Shown here piece after piece: positions 46,201-54,081 of a stretch of DNA of 64,000 nt (position 1 is its first letter; every line of letters starts with the position of its first letter). The DNA comes from Acinetobacter sp. ASP199 (lineage in GTDB: Bacteria > Pseudomonadota > Gammaproteobacteria > Pseudomonadales > Moraxellaceae), in contig NZ_CP062182.1 in the NCBI RefSeq assembly GCF_022700675.1, forward strand, positions 2,666,001 through 2,730,000, read 5' to 3'. Under the pieces are notes generated by a model. That model saw only the letters and a program-made list of their open reading frames with translations, was not told where the DNA came from and did not search any database. A program made the translations under genes and the position numbers.

Positions 46201-47232
46201 ATGCAGAAATATAAAATATGGATCATTGTTGCGTTAGTGATCCTGTGTCTGGTCACGCTGTTACTGTGGCTTTCCCCTCAGGATGAAAAGCAGACTTCGA
46301 ATGAACAAGATAGCACTCAGGCAGTAATGCTGAATCCTGAAGCAAATGCCCTGAATGTCAGTGCCCAGAACAATACTTTTTTTGCCAGCTCCAGCCAGCA
46401 GGATACCGAAATTAACTGTCAGATGCAGCTGGATAACAGTAATCGCCTGATCGTGAATGAACAGACCCGCAACTGTTTTGAATATTTCATTACCCAGTAC
46501 GGTGAAAAAACCATTGAACAGATTCAGCAGGATTTTAAAACTTATATTTCTCAGAACTACAAAGAGCCTGCCCTGTCCCAGATTCTGGATCTGTGGGATC
46601 GCTATATGCAGTATCGTCAAAGTCTTGGTGAAATAACCCCACCTGCCGGTCTGGATCAGGAAGATCCTGCCTATTACCGTAGCATCTATACCAGCACCCA
46701 GAATCTGCGCAAACGATTCTTTTCTAATTATGAAATTGAGGGACTGTTTGGTACTGAAGATACCTATCATGAATATACGCTGGACCGTATGGCAGTACTG
46801 GCAGATAAGAACCTAAGCGAAGCTGAAAAAGCGCAGAAACTAAAAGAACTTTTTCAACAGTTACCGGAAGACTGGCAAGAAAATCTGGAGCAGTTAAATA
46901 AATTAGAAGATCTACGTAACCTGACCGCAGATATTAAAGCGCGTGGTGGCTCGACTGAAGAAATCCGCCAGATGCGTTTAAATCTGGTTGGCCCTGAAGC
47001 CACACAACGTCTGGAAAATATGGATAGTAAGCGCGCCAGCTGGAAGTCCAGTGTGACCAGTTATTTAAATGAGCGTGACAGCATCATGAAAAGCGGCCTG
47101 AATGACAGTGCCAAGCAAAAGGCAGTTCAGGAACTACGTGCGCAGCATTTTAATACACCGCAAGAACAGTTGCGGGTAGAAACCTTTGAACAGGTACATG
47201 ACAAAGGAGGCAAACTGCCCTTTGCTGATTAA
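46201..47232 (+). CDS. lifO: Lipase-specific foldase / lipase chaperone (LifO)
   Basis: The 343-residue protein has one N-terminal membrane anchor (about 6-24, IWIIVALVILCLVTLLLWL) and a helical periplasmic body. The foldase signature appears as NCFEYFITQYGE near residue 96 (family: RxxFDYxLSxxGE), where Glu replaces Asp as in some members. LifO proteins bind the unfolded lipase in the periplasm and help it reach the active form before secretion. It lies upstream of the lipases in the same direction, the Acinetobacter arrangement (lipB-lipA). A coiled-coil-like RAELQAR-type middle section is typical. Confidence 0.9.
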   Translation: MQKYKIWIIVALVILCLVTLLLWLSPQDEKQTSNEQDSTQAVMLNPEANALNVSAQNNTFFASSSQQDTEINCQMQLDNSNRLIVNEQTRNCFEYFITQYGEKTIEQIQQDFKTYISQNYKEPALSQILDLWDRYMQYRQSLGEITPPAGLDQEDPAYYRSIYTSTQNLRKRFFSNYEIEGLFGTEDTYHEYTLDRMAVLADKNLSEAEKAQKLKELFQQLPEDWQENLEQLNKLEDLRNLTADIKARGGSTEEIRQMRLNLVGPEATQRLENMDSKRASWKSSVTSYLNERDSIMKSGLNDSAKQKAVQELRAQHFNTPQEQLRVETFEQVHDKGGKLPFAD

Positions 47233-47236
47233 ATCC

Positions 47237-47265
47237 AAAAGCCATCAGCTGTTGATGGCTTTTTT
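47237..47265 (+). terminator. Terminator of lifO
   Basis: The stem AAAAGCCATCA / TTGATGGCTTTT with a GCTG-like loop. It suggests that the lipase genes downstream have their own promoter. Confidence 0.9.
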
Positions 47266-47625
47266 ATCTCTTTTATTTTGAAAATTCTGCACCAGGCCCT
47301 GAAAATTTAAATTGCTATTTGTTTCTAGATATTTCAGTTCTATGCCCAATAAAGCATGCAAGTTTGAACTATTTCAAAGACTTTGATTTTAAATACATCT
47401 GTAAATAAAACATATATTTAAAATATCAAATTCCTTTCATCATTCCTGTCCTCAAATGACATGGTTTTAGATATTAGAAATGAAAAAATACCACTGCTTA
47501 AAAAGAAAAATTTGCTCCGCCATTGAAGGCCAAAACTGTATTTTCAAAGCCCGACTTTGTCGGCTTATAGCACTCGACAAAAGCAATGATTGCTTGAATA
47601 AAGATAAAATTTCAAAGGGACGATT
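47266..47625. other. Long gap between foldase and first lipase
   Basis: About 360 AT-rich bases with no credible gene. A hairpin GCCCGAC-TTT-GTCGGC lies at about 47550, 75 bases before the lipase start, within the probable mRNA leader. It may affect mRNA stability or translation; a second lipase leader also contains a hairpin (48722-48744). Confidence 0.4.
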
Positions 47626-48636
47626 ATGCGTACTTTCAGCAAGACAGCACAGTTAATTACTGTAGCTTTAGCAACAACTCTGGGATTAGGCTTTTCTGCA
47701 CAGGCCCAGGCAACGGCGAATGCAATACAAGTCATCGAAAAGGCCAGGTCCGACTATGCCAAGACCAAATATCCGATCTTGATGGTGCATGGCTGGCTCG
47801 GCTGGTCACGCATTGGCACCAATAGTATTGGCCTGGATTACTGGTATCAGATTCTGCCGGATATGGCACGTAATGGCTCAACTGTTTTTGCAGCGCAGCT
47901 CTCTCCGGCCAATACGACAGCGCATCGTGGTGAACAGCTGATTCAGCAAGTTGAAGATGTTCTGGCCATTACCGGCAAATCAAAACTGAATTTAATTGGT
48001 CACTCGCATGGTGGCCCAACAGTACTGTATGTGGCAGCAACCCAACCGCAGTATATTGCTTCGATTACCGGTGTGGCGGGAACTTACCACGGTTCTAAGG
48101 TCGCCGATGATATTCAAAACAATAGCCTGACGCGTACAGCCTTTAATATTCTAGGTGATTATATTATTGGCCCCCTGATTGCACTGGGTCAGTTTAAACC
48201 TGAACTGGAAATTGATTTTGATGCATCCATGAAATCCCTGACCCAGACCGGCTCAAATACCTTTAATGCCACAGTGGCGCAGCAGGTGGTGAAAGATGGT
48301 GTATTGGCATCCACAGAAAACTGCAATAAAAATTTAAAACAGAAAGACAGTAAAGGCATTCATTATTATTCATGGACCGGTGTCGCCCAAGCCACCAATG
48401 CACTGGATATTGATACGATTTTGATGCAGCTCGGTCCCTTATCTTATGGCAGTAAAGACAATGATGGCATGGTGTCACGTTGTAGTACTTTCATGGGCAA
48501 GGTCATCAATGACCAGTATAAACTCAATCATACTGATCTAGCCAATATGATGTTTGGCCTGAAGGGCCTGTTTGCACCAGATCCAGTCGCGATCTATCGC
48601 CAGCATGCCAACCGTCTCAAACTACAAGGTTTATAA
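47626..48636 (+). CDS. lipA: Secreted triacylglycerol lipase, copy 1 of a tandem array
   Basis: The 336-residue alpha/beta-hydrolase has a signal peptide (residues 1-28, cleavage near SAQAQA). Active-site elements of family I.1/I.2 lipases are visible: the oxyanion region MVHGWLGWSRIG, the nucleophile elbow GHSHGG near residue 126, the Asp in KDNDGMVSRCS near 285 and the His in NHTDLANMMFG near 304. Two Cys residues (NCNKN, SRCS) may form the usual disulphide. The substrate is long-chain triacylglycerol; the enzyme would be folded by LifO and secreted by type II secretion. Compared with copy 2, the segment after the elbow is altered (ITGVAGTYHGS in place of TSVGAPHKGS). Confidence 0.92.
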   Translation: MRTFSKTAQLITVALATTLGLGFSAQAQATANAIQVIEKARSDYAKTKYPILMVHGWLGWSRIGTNSIGLDYWYQILPDMARNGSTVFAAQLSPANTTAHRGEQLIQQVEDVLAITGKSKLNLIGHSHGGPTVLYVAATQPQYIASITGVAGTYHGSKVADDIQNNSLTRTAFNILGDYIIGPLIALGQFKPELEIDFDASMKSLTQTGSNTFNATVAQQVVKDGVLASTENCNKNLKQKDSKGIHYYSWTGVAQATNALDIDTILMQLGPLSYGSKDNDGMVSRCSTFMGKVINDQYKLNHTDLANMMFGLKGLFAPDPVAIYRQHANRLKLQGL

Positions 48637-48721
48637 ATCACATATTTTTTATAAAAAAATAATAGGTTTAACAACAAAAGCTTAAAATCTGAGTCCCTAC
48701 TGCATAGGGGCGACTTTGCGG

Positions 48722-48744
48722 AACAGGATGAGGACCATCCTGTT
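48722..48744 (+). promoter_or_regulatory. Inverted repeat in the leader of the second lipase gene
   Basis: AACAGGATG-AGGAC-CATCCTGTT is a nine-bp perfect stem, 27 bases before ATG 48771, preceded by CCCTACTGCATAGGGG, another small hairpin. It could be a weak terminator of copy 1, an mRNA-stabilising structure, or an operator. Confidence 0.5.
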
Positions 48745-48770
48745 AAAATAACAAAAGTGAGGAAAACATA

Positions 48771-49739
48771 ATGAAATTTGGAGCATTAATGACAGGTCTA
48801 CTGTTGGCAGCTACATGCCTCAGTACTCAGGCATCTACCCAGGCCAGTCAGGTCACTGCAAAAGCCAGTTCCAGCTATGCGAAAACCAAATACCCAATCG
48901 TATTTGTGCATGGTATGGCGGGCTTTATTCGGATCGGTACAGATCAGTTTGGCTTAGATTACTGGTACCAGATTCTGCCAGATCTGGCGCGCAACGGTGC
49001 CAATGCCTGGGCAACTCGTGTTTCACCATTCAATTCTTCTGAAATCCGCGGTGAACAACTCCAACATCAAGTTGAAGAAATTTTGGCGATTACCGGTGCA
49101 AAAAAAGTCAACTTGATTGGTCATTCTCATGGTGGTCCAACCATTCGTTATGTCGCAGGTGTAGTACCTGAAATGGTTGCTTCTCTGACTTCAGTCGGTG
49201 CACCACATAAAGGCTCCCCTGTTGCAGATCTGATCCTGCAAGCAGAAGGAACACCTATACAAGGTCCTTTAGTGGAGGGTATCAACTTGGTATCTAAAGC
49301 CATTACCTGGGCACAAGGTCTGGATCCAAACAGTTTCCCACATGACTCTCTGGCGGGTGGTAGCAGCCTAACCCTGGCTGGATCTGCTAAATTCAATCAG
49401 CAATATCCGCTGGGTATGCCGACTACGGCATGTGGTGAAGGTAAGGCCAAAGACGGCGGTATTCATCATTATTCATTTACTGGGGTAGGTACAGTAACCA
49501 ATCTTCTCGATCCTGATTCCGCCTTAAAAGTCACCAGTTTGCTTATTGATGGTGGCAAAGACAATGATGGGCTGGTATCACGCTGTAGTGCCAAATTCGG
49601 TAAAACCATTCGCGATAACTATAACTGGAATCACATGGATGAAGTGAATATGGTGCTAGGCTTGAAGAACCTGTTTGCTCCAGATCCTGTCAATGTCTAC
49701 CGCCAACATGCCAACCGACTTAAACTTCAAGGTTTATAA
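48771..49739 (+). CDS. lipA: Secreted triacylglycerol lipase, copy 2 of a tandem array
   Basis: The 322-residue protein has a signal peptide (residues 1-22, LLLAATCLSTQAS) and full family I.2 motifs: FVHGMAGFIRIG, NLIGHSHGGPTIRYVAGV near 116, LTSVGAPHKGSPVADL near 141, KDNDGLVSRCS near 266 and NHMDEVNMVLGLKNLFAPDP near 290. It is the most canonical of the three copies and closest to Pseudomonas/Burkholderia lipases. The C-terminus VYRQHANRLKLQGL is shared with both neighbours. The ribosome site GAGGAAAA precedes ATG 48771. It would need LifO for folding. Confidence 0.94.
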   Translation: MKFGALMTGLLLAATCLSTQASTQASQVTAKASSSYAKTKYPIVFVHGMAGFIRIGTDQFGLDYWYQILPDLARNGANAWATRVSPFNSSEIRGEQLQHQVEEILAITGAKKVNLIGHSHGGPTIRYVAGVVPEMVASLTSVGAPHKGSPVADLILQAEGTPIQGPLVEGINLVSKAITWAQGLDPNSFPHDSLAGGSSLTLAGSAKFNQQYPLGMPTTACGEGKAKDGGIHHYSFTGVGTVTNLLDPDSALKVTSLLIDGGKDNDGLVSRCSAKFGKTIRDNYNWNHMDEVNMVLGLKNLFAPDPVNVYRQHANRLKLQGL

Positions 49740-49757
49740 AACAATTTGTATTGATCT

Positions 49758-49785
49758 GCCCTAGTCATTATGAGTAGGGCTTTTT
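49758..49785 (+). terminator. Terminator between second and third lipase copies
   Basis: GCCCTA / TAGGGC stem with an 11-base loop followed by five T residues, 18 bases after the copy 2 stop. Confidence 0.75.
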
Positions 49786-49809
49786 CATGTTTTATTAAAA
49801 TGGAACTTT

Positions 49810-50775
49810 ATGAAACTTAATATTGCATTGATGCTGTTAGCCATGACATCAACCTTTAATGTTCAAGCCAACACCTCTCACCTCCAACAAGCAGAAACAA
49901 GATTTATCATATCAAGCTATGCAAAAACCCAATACCCGATTGTCTTTGCACATGGACTCCTCGGCTTTAACCGCTTAGGAACAGAAAATTTAGGAATGGA
50001 TTATTGGTATCAAATCCTGCCTGATTTGGCACGTAATGGTTCCACGGCTTTTGCAACACGTATGTCCCCATTTAATTCAAGCGAGTTACGTGGCGAGCAA
50101 TACGTGGCTCAACTTCAGGAAGTTCTGGCCATTACAGGTGCAAAAAAACTTAATTGGACATAGCCATGGTGCACATGCTGTACGTTATGCTGCTGGTGTG
50201 ATGCCTAAGCAAATTGCATCTGTACTGACGGTAGGCGGTGCCAACCAAGGTACAATTGTCGCATCTGATGTCATGAAACTGGCGAATAACACAGGGGCTG
50301 CTGAACTAGTGAATGTGTTGATTAATGCCTTTGGGAATGTACTGATGTGGGCACAAGGGCTAGATGGGCAAGCATTCCCACACAACGCATTAGCAGCCGG
50401 TCATAGTACGTCTATTGAAGGAACAGCCGAATTTAACCAACGTTTTAATATGGGACTATCTTTAAAGAAATGTGGTGAAGGGAAATATCAAGAGCACTAT
50501 ATTCAATCACCGGCAATCAGCCTGCAACCAATGCTTTAGATATCAGTGATGTGGCCATGAAAGCCTTAAATAGATTATCTGCCTATAAAGAAGGTGCCAA
50601 TGATGGCATCGTATCAGTGTGTAGTGCAAAATTTGGCAAAACCATCCGTGATGATTTTCCATGGAATCATTTGGATGAAATTAACCTGATGTTTGGCTTC
50701 AAAGGAACCTTTGCACCAGATCCTGTCAATGTCTACCACCAACATGCCAATCGGCTTAAGCTTCAAGGTTTATAA
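49810..50775 (+). pseudogene. Third tandem lipase, broken by two small indels
   Basis: Three overlapping frames together spell a complete lipase: signal peptide and N-terminus (49810-50163), the elbow NLIGHSHGAHAVRY with the middle part (to 50539), and the Asp/His end (NDGIVSVCSAKFG, NHLDEINLMFG) to TAA 50775. Break 1 is at 50149-50158: CTTAATTGGA where CTTAATTTAATTGGA (LNLIG) is expected, i.e. loss of one TTAAT unit (-5). Break 2 is at 50498-50503: TATATT where TATT is expected (+2, giving HYSITG). The sum is -3, so the first and last frames are in phase again. The reconstructed protein has GHSHGA where the others have GHSHGG. Product as it stands would stop after AKKLNWT, before the nucleophile. 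Recent inactivation is likely. Confidence 0.88.
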
Positions 50776-50792
50776 GACAAAATAGCAGGCAT

Positions 50793-50822
50793 AAAAAAAT
50801 GCGCCAAGCGGCGCATTTTTTT
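50793..50822. terminator. Bidirectional terminator between lipase array and rplS
   Basis: The hairpin AAATGCGCC-AAGC-GGCGCATTT with long A and T flanks, 18 bases after the lipase stop and 20 after the rplS stop. Confidence 0.93.
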
Positions 50823-50842
50823 GCTGTAAAGCAAGGCTAAAA

Positions 50843-51214
50843 TTAACCTTGTTTACGAGCTGGCAACTTTTCACGAATACGTGCAGCTTTACCAGAAAGT
50901 TCACGTAGGTAGTAAAGTTTAGCACGACGAACGTCACCACGACGTTTAACTTCAATCTTAGCAACGATTGGAGAGTGAGTTTGGAATACACGCTCAACGC
51001 CAACACCGCTAGAAATTTTACGTACTGTGAACGCAGAGTTCAGACCACGGTTTTTCTTAGCGATTACAACGCCTTCGAATGCCTGTAGACGTTCACGGTC
51101 GCCTTCTTTTACTTTTACTTGGACAACTACTGTGTCACCTGGTGCAAAAGCTGGGATGTCTTGTTTAAGCTGAGCATTTTCAACAGCTTGAACTAAAGGA
51201 TGCTTACCGCTCAT
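50843..51214 (-). CDS. rplS: 50S ribosomal protein L19
   Basis: The 123-residue protein matches L19: [18 protein letters not shown] near 20, [20 protein letters not shown] near 42 and [10 protein letters not shown] at the end. It binds at the interface of the two ribosomal subunits. It is the last gene of rpsP-rimM-trmD-rplS, separated from trmD by 170 bases that may hold an extra promoter. It terminates at the hairpin shared with the lipase array. Confidence 0.97.
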   Translation of the reverse strand: MSGKHPLVQAVENAQLKQDIPAFAPGDTVVVQVKVKEGDRERLQAFEGVVIAKKNRGLNSAFTVRKISSGVGVERVFQTHSPIVAKIEVKRRGDVRRAKLYYLRELSGKAARIREKLPARKQG

Positions 51215-51384
51215 GGGGTATCTCCAATAATGTGGGTCAGAAGAGGTCTGAAATCCACTGGGACTAGAGGCTAAAGCGCATAGGCCCGATTGACTTTCCC
51301 TTTATGCTTGACCGCTTCAATGCATAAAGAGCCTATTTTAAATACTTAAACAACATTGCTTAAGTACATACTTGGACAACAGGT

Positions 51385-52134
51385 TTAGCTGTTGCCACTT
51401 TGCAAATCTTTTAGCCATTTCTTTTGCTGCTTGCTCAGTTCAACTTTTTCTACCAACTCAGGTCGGCGTTCCAAAGTGCGCTGATAGCGCTGCAAAAACC
51501 GCCATTTCTCAATATTGGCATGATGTCCCGATTTTAAAATGTCTGGTACATCCATACCTTCAAAATGGTCTGGCTTGGTATATTGTGGGCAGTCTAACAG
51601 ACCATCCACAAATGAGTCTTGCACATGTGATTGTTCATCCGACATTGCACCCGGAAGTCTCCGGATAATACTGTCCAATAAAACCATCGCAGGGAGCTCA
51701 CCACCCGACAACACGTAATCTCCAATCGACCATTCCTGATCGACATATTTCTGGATCAAACGCTCATCGACACCTTCATAACGTCCACACAATACGATCA
51801 GTCCGTCATATTTAACGAAATCCTGTACTGCAGGTTCATTTAAGGTTTTTCCTTGCGGTGACATATACACCACAGGAACATGAACTGCACCCGCTTGCGC
51901 TGCAAGCTCTTTGGCACGATGAATTGCTTTCGCTAATGGCTCAGCCATCATCACCATACCGGGACCACCACCAAATGGACGTTCATCCACCCGTTTGTAG
52001 TTCCCTTCAGCAAATTCGCGTGGATTAATACAATGAATTTGCATTAAATCGCGTTTTGCTGCGCGCCCGCTAATACCGTAGGCTGTAATCGCTTCAAACA
52101 TTTCAGGAAAAAGCGTAATGACTGCAAAGAACAC
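51385..52134 (-). CDS. trmD: tRNA (guanine(37)-N1)-methyltransferase
   Basis: The 249-residue protein starts [15 protein letters not shown] and contains the knotted SAM-binding segments [15 protein letters not shown] near 110-125 and [19 protein letters not shown] near 132-150, then a C-terminal tRNA-binding domain with [13 protein letters not shown]. It methylates N1 of G37 next to the anticodon and prevents +1 frameshifting. Its gene order, with rimM 41 bases upstream, is standard. Confidence 0.97.
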   Translation of the reverse strand: MFFAVITLFPEMFEAITAYGISGRAAKRDLMQIHCINPREFAEGNYKRVDERPFGGGPGMVMMAEPLAKAIHRAKELAAQAGAVHVPVVYMSPQGKTLNEPAVQDFVKYDGLIVLCGRYEGVDERLIQKYVDQEWSIGDYVLSGGELPAMVLLDSIIRRLPGAMSDEQSHVQDSFVDGLLDCPQYTKPDHFEGMDVPDILKSGHHANIEKWRFLQRYQRTLERRPELVEKVELSKQQKKWLKDLQSGNS

Positions 52135-52175
52135 CGCAGACTCCTCATTTTCCTGCTGCGTTAATCCCTAAAGGA

Positions 52176-52724
52176 TTAATAATCTACGCCCCAATTTACG
52201 TAGATACGACCAGCTTCGAGATCAACTCGCTGTACCACATCTTTATGCCATGGAATCATTCGCTCTTCGCCATCGACGCTGTCAGCAGTAGCGCGAACTA
52301 CCATCACGTCATTGGCACCTGTTTCAAACATTTCATGGATTTGACCGAGATTGACTTCCTGCTCTTCTTCATCCAGACCTAACACAGTTAGACCTTTCAG
52401 GTCAGACCAGTAATACTCGTCCACGCCTGCTTGAGGCAGTTGCGACTTAGAGATCCAGACATTAGCACCCACCAAGCCATCTGCTGCAGTGCGATCACTC
52501 ACACCTTTCAGCGAAACAACCAGGCCCTTGCCATGTGGTTTCCAACGTTTTACATCTACAATTTGCCAACCTGCTTTAGTTTCAATGTACCAAGGGAGGT
52601 AGTCAAATATATTGCTCATAGGTTCTGTATTGGAATAGACCCAGAGCCACCCATTTAATCCATATGCTGAACGTAACTGTCCAATCTGAATACGATCTTC
52701 GGGAACATTCTGTGTTGGTGTCAT
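52176..52724 (-). CDS. rimM: 16S rRNA processing protein RimM
   Basis: From ATG 52724 the protein has 182 residues. RimM features: IQIGQLRSAYGLNGWLWVYS near residue 13 and the PRC-barrel C-terminal half with YYWSDLKGLTVLG near 98 and MIPWHKDVVQRVDLEAGRIY near 158. It helps mature the 3' domain of 16S rRNA during 30S assembly and contacts S19. The frame also has a TTG two codons upstream at 52730. It follows rpsP by 30 bases in the same operon. Confidence 0.95.
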   Translation of the reverse strand: MTPTQNVPEDRIQIGQLRSAYGLNGWLWVYSNTEPMSNIFDYLPWYIETKAGWQIVDVKRWKPHGKGLVVSLKGVSDRTAADGLVGANVWISKSQLPQAGVDEYYWSDLKGLTVLGLDEEEQEVNLGQIHEMFETGANDVMVVRATADSVDGEERMIPWHKDVVQRVDLEAGRIYVNWGVDY

Positions 52725-52754
52725 GGGCAAGCTACTACCTAATTTATTTAAAAA

Positions 52755-53012
52755 TTATGCAGCAACTGCAGCTTTCTTAGCTTGAGCAGCTAGAGAAGCA
52801 ACACGATCAGAAGGTTGAGCACCTTGAGAAACCCAGTGAGCAAAACGGTCAGCATCTAAACGAAGTTTTTCTGCTTTACCTTGTGCTGTAGGGTTGAAGA
52901 AACCGATACGTTCGATGAAACGACCGTCACGTGCATTACGGCTATCAGTCACAATGATTTGATAGAATGGACGTTTTTTAGCACCACCGCGTGCAAGACG
53001 AATAACAACCAT
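52755..53012 (-). CDS. rpsP: 30S ribosomal protein S16
   Basis: The 85-residue protein begins [18 protein letters not shown] and continues [20 protein letters not shown], typical of S16. It binds the 5' and central domains of 16S rRNA early in 30S assembly. It is the first gene of rpsP-rimM-trmD-rplS. The N-terminus and the start ATG 53012 fit the family exactly. The 139 bases between it and the pilin gene upstream must hold the operon promoter. Confidence 0.97.
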   Translation of the reverse strand: MVVIRLARGGAKKRPFYQIIVTDSRNARDGRFIERIGFFNPTAQGKAEKLRLDADRFAHWVSQGAQPSDRVASLAAQAKKAAVAA

Positions 53013-53151
53013 GATAGAACCTTATAGTTTTTACGGATTATTCATGTACCGACCACCGGAACACTTCAAACCCCTTTCATAGAGGGCAATATTTTACGCG
53101 AAGTTTGCCCTGAATGAAAGATCAAAAATTGGTTGGCTACAATTTTGGGTT

Positions 53152-53619
53152 TTAGCGACCGTCCCATGTTGATGTTGAAGATAAACCAGCTTTACATAGA
53201 GCTGATGTACTCGCTGTTTTAGACCAAAATTGCTGACTGAGCTCATTAATGCAATTGACCCCATTCCCAACTTGACTAGATATGGGTTCTGCATATAGCG
53301 TCCATGTAGTAGGGGCTGTTTTTGAATTAAACACCAATGAAAAACGATAAAGTCCATTTTGCGAGTTTGGAGTGGCACTCGTAAGACCTAGATCTGCCAA
53401 AGTAATTGCAGCTGTGCTTGATTTCTTATAATGAAAATTGGCAACTTTATAACGCTGTAATCTTGAAGCAATCTCACTTAATTCTGATTGTGCTTCTACA
53501 CGTTTAGTTTTTTTCACATAATCTTGATATGAAGGATATGCCACCATAGCTAAAATCCCAATAATTACCACAACAACCATCAGCTCAATGAGTGTAAATC
53601 CATTCTTTAATCTGTCCAT
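53152..53619 (-). CDS. comF: Type IV pilin-like protein ComF/PilE
   Basis: The 155-residue prepilin has the class III signal [20 protein letters not shown] with cleavage after Gly7 by PilD, and Glu at position +5. The N-terminal helix is followed by [20 protein letters not shown] and a globular part with Cys residues (NCINELS, LCKAGL) that may form a disulphide loop. In A. baylyi ADP1 the last two genes of this cluster are comE and comF, pilin-like factors needed in various degrees for DNA uptake; the order here suggests comF. Its start overlaps the preceding pilin gene by 13 bases. Confidence 0.85.
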   Translation of the reverse strand: MDRLKNGFTLIELMVVVVIIGILAMVAYPSYQDYVKKTKRVEAQSELSEIASRLQRYKVANFHYKKSSTAAITLADLGLTSATPNSQNGLYRFSLVFNSKTAPTTWTLYAEPISSQVGNGVNCINELSQQFWSKTASTSALCKAGLSSTSTWDGR

Positions 53620-54071
53620 GGATCAGCTCCACTACAATCTAAACTTATTGTACTTCCCTGTTTTTTACATTTTTGACCAAGGCTATTCATCACCAAACTA
53701 TTGAGTTTAGGTTGTGTATTTGCTGCATTTGCAGATATCACCCACTTACGGCCTGTAATACCAGTATCAGTTAATTTTTTAGTTATATTATCGCCATCAA
53801 GCACTGTAATAATATATTTTGCTGTTGCTGAAGTACTATTTTTAGGCCAATAGGTTAATTCTGCCGGCAGACTATAACCCACGTAGGTGAATTGACGTGA
53901 TTTATATTTTTCCAACTCATTTGAAATCTGCTGCATCATTTGATTAACAGCAGACTCATCAGCTTTACGCACATAATGCTGATAACTTGGTAAAGCTATA
54001 GCAGCCATGATTGCCATCATAACAACTACTATTATGAGTTCAATCAATGTAAATCCTTTATAATTATTCAT
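53607..54071 (-). CDS. comE: Type IV pilin-like protein ComE/PilE
   Basis: From ATG 54071 the 154-residue prepilin begins [20 protein letters not shown], with Gly6 as the cleavage site and Glu +5. It continues [20 protein letters not shown]. Cys pair [14 protein letters not shown] near the C-terminus likely closes the D-loop. The family is a minor pilin incorporated in the pilus tip complex with PilY1, PilV, PilW and PilX, or the ADP1 competence protein ComE. The ORF extends eight codons upstream, overlapping the end of pilY1, but this start has a clear prepilin N-terminus. Confidence 0.85.
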   Translation of the reverse strand: MNNYKGFTLIELIIVVVMMAIMAAIALPSYQHYVRKADESAVNQMMQQISNELEKYKSRQFTYVGYSLPAELTYWPKNSTSATAKYIITVLDGDNITKKLTDTGITGRKWVISANAANTQPKLNSLVMNSLGQKCKKQGSTISLDCSGADPWTD

Positions 54072-54081
54072 CCGCCCCCCC

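Noticed and set aside
51240..51360. tRNA-like GC-rich stretch between trmD and rplS
   Set aside because: No acceptor stem or T-loop consensus could be formed; it is probably the leader of rplS.
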